A DNA stretch of 6,367 nt from Neisseria sicca 4320. GTDB taxonomy: Bacteria > Pseudomonadota > Gammaproteobacteria > Burkholderiales > Neisseriaceae. The DNA is taken from the NCBI RefSeq assembly GCF_000193735.1, contig NZ_AEPF01000135.1:1-6367 (forward strand), in the 5' to 3' direction. Below are positions 5,345-6,367 of this stretch, piece after piece. The position numbers were made by a program, and so were the translations under genes. Numbering within the stretch: the stretch's first letter is position 1; each line of letters opens with the position of its first letter. Under the pieces are notes generated by a model. It was not told where the DNA came from. It was given only the letters and a program-made list of their open reading frames with translations, and did not search any database.

Positions 5345-6367
5345 ATGAAAAAATTCAATGTAAAAGTATTGAGCATGGCTGTTACGGCAGCCGTAGCAAG
5401 CGGCGCAGCGGGAGCGGCTGAACAAAACTTTGCAGCAGCGGTTGGCGGCAAAGACGATCAAGGTCAAGCAGCGTTTTTTACTGTCTTCGGCGAAGGCACA
5501 ACATATGATAAAGATACCGGTAAGCTGACTTTCAAAAAAGATAGCGATGCTCTGCTTTTGAAAACCTTAGAGTTAGAACAAACCATTAATGGTTTTGCTT
5601 CCGGTTCGGATTTCATCACAACTGATGCCAATGGTAACAAAACCGTCCGTAAAGCCACCAATGAAGATATCGAAGCCGACAGCCTGAAAGGTGTAGGCTT
5701 GGCAGGCGACCTTGACAACTTGGCAAATGCTTTAGATGATCAAGACGAAACCATCGAAGAACTGAAAACTGCCATTACCACCAATGGTACCCGTATTGCC
5801 GAAGTTGCTACGGGTGTGAACAAGCTGAATGAATCAGTCGCCGATATGGGTAAAGAAATTTCCACCAAATTTAACGAAGTGGACAGTGAAATTTCCAAAG
5901 CTTCATCCGAGCTTTCCGACTCTGTTGAAAAAGTAAGCGAAGACGTAACCGCAGTAAACACCCGTGTGGACAGCCTGGCGCAAGACACAGCAGATGCCAA
6001 AGCCGCTGCCAAAGCCGCCGAAGACAAAGTAACCGAACTTTCTGCCAATGTTGACAGCAAAGTAAAAGAAGCCAAAGATGCCGCCGATAAAGCCGTAGAT
6101 GCAGCTTCTAAAATCGACGCAGTTGCAGATAAAGCCGACAAGGCAAGCAAAGGCGTAGCAGGTCTGACTGAAGCTTTGGACGCCAACCGTAAAGATATTG
6201 ATGCCAATAAACAAGGCATCGTTGACTTGGCGAAGGGCTTGCAGCTTGCTGCAGAGGCTGTAGAAGACAATCGTAAAGATATTGATGCTAATAAAGCGGC
6301 AATCGCTGAAAATACTGCTTCTTTGAAAGAACAAGAGGAAGCTAATGAAGGCTTCAACAATGCGATT
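5345..6367 (+). CDS. nadA: NadA-like trimeric autotransporter adhesin, 3' end outside the window
   Basis: Surface adhesin of the Oca/YadA-type (type Vc) family, related to meningococcal NadA, which binds host cells. The frame is open for 341 codons to the window edge. ATG 5345 follows an AAAGG ribosome-binding site (5332-5336) by eight bases. Residues 1-24 are a Sec signal peptide (MKKFNVKVLS..., AGA cleavage site). Residues 25-120 form the head. Within it, INGF (81-84) and the DIEADSLKGVGL stretch (108-119) match NadA's INGF and DVEADDFKGLGL as I recall that sequence. From about 121 onward is a heptad-patterned, Ala/Lys/Glu/Asp-rich coiled-coil stalk without cysteine or proline, containing a 28-residue repeat (NRKDIDANK at 281-289 and 309-317). 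The C-terminal beta-barrel anchor must lie beyond the window; if it is absent the gene is truncated. Lower G+C than its neighbours suggests accessory or transferred DNA. Trimeric autotransporter is near certain; NadA orthology as opposed to a paralogous Oca adhesin is likely but less sure. Confidence 0.88.
   Translation, partial: MKKFNVKVLSMAVTAAVASGAAGAAEQNFAAAVGGKDDQGQAAFFTVFGEGTTYDKDTGKLTFKKDSDALLLKTLELEQTINGFASGSDFITTDANGNKTVRKATNEDIEADSLKGVGLAGDLDNLANALDDQDETIEELKTAITTNGTRIAEVATGVNKLNESVADMGKEISTKFNEVDSEISKASSELSDSVEKVSEDVTAVNTRVDSLAQDTADAKAAAKAAEDKVTELSANVDSKVKEAKDAADKAVDAASKIDAVADKADKASKGVAGLTEALDANRKDIDANKQGIVDLAKGLQLAAEAVEDNRKDIDANKAAIAENTASLKEQEEANEGFNNAI
6188..6288 (+). repeat. Direct repeat in the adhesin stalk (84-bp spacing)
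   Basis: The 17-mer CGTAAAGATATTGATGC occurs at 6188-6204 and again at 6272-6288, exactly 84 bp apart. This encodes the repeated motif NRKDIDANK at residues 281-289 and 309-317, a period of 28 residues or four heptads. Flanking residues are partly conserved (EAL/EAV before, I at +12), so this is a diverged tandem stalk unit and not a chance match. More copies may follow outside the window. Confidence 0.75.

Noticed and set aside
5246..5467. 73-codon minus-strand frame across the adhesin leader
   Set aside because: It overlaps the adhesin start and signal peptide antisense, with no start signals.
5740..6360. 206-codon minus-strand frame rich in Ser/Ala/Leu
   Set aside because: Antisense of the adhesin's coiled-coil region; the repetitive composition mirrors the Ala/Lys/Glu/Asp-rich stalk on the plus strand.

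Overview
The window looks like chromosomal DNA of a commensal Neisseria, most likely of the N. mucosa / N. sicca / N. macacae group. The main evidence is ten copies of a 12-mer, AGGTCGTCTGAA or its one-base variant GGGTCGTCTGAA. This is the 'mucosa' dialect of the Neisseriaceae DNA uptake sequence (DUS). It differs from the meningococcal/gonococcal form, whose core is GCCGTCTGAA. The housekeeping genes also read as neisserial proteins.

Layout from left to right. (1) miaB (minus strand, complete) encodes the radical-SAM tRNA methylthiotransferase. (2) A small exported protein of unknown function (minus strand, 135 aa) lies upstream of miaB, with a DUS inverted pair between them. (3) A divergent promoter region separates that gene from hemL (plus strand, complete), which encodes glutamate-1-semialdehyde aminomutase of the C5 haem pathway. 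(4) hemL and the converging AEC-family permease gene (minus strand, complete, 310 aa) are separated by two DUS-pair terminator hairpins with about 140 bp of structured, apparently non-coding DNA between them. (5) A 665-bp, strikingly A+T-rich divergent intergenic region follows. (6) From 5345 to the end of the window runs an open frame with no stop (341 codons). Being unterminated, it is easy to miss. It encodes the N-terminal part of a trimeric autotransporter adhesin clearly related to meningococcal NadA: signal peptide, NadA-like head, then a long alanine/lysine/glutamate-rich coiled-coil stalk. The membrane-anchor end lies outside the window.

The housekeeping genes are G+C-rich and share no pathway; their adjacency appears to be ordinary neisserial gene order rather than an operon. 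The adhesin and its upstream region differ in base composition from the rest, which fits an accessory, possibly horizontally acquired locus beside a conserved block. The adhesin head seems to carry an extra module compared with NadA, and its stalk holds a 28-residue (four-heptad) repeat. These are the most interesting parts of the window. No tRNA, rRNA, CRISPR array, transposase, Correia element or phase-variable repeat tract was seen.
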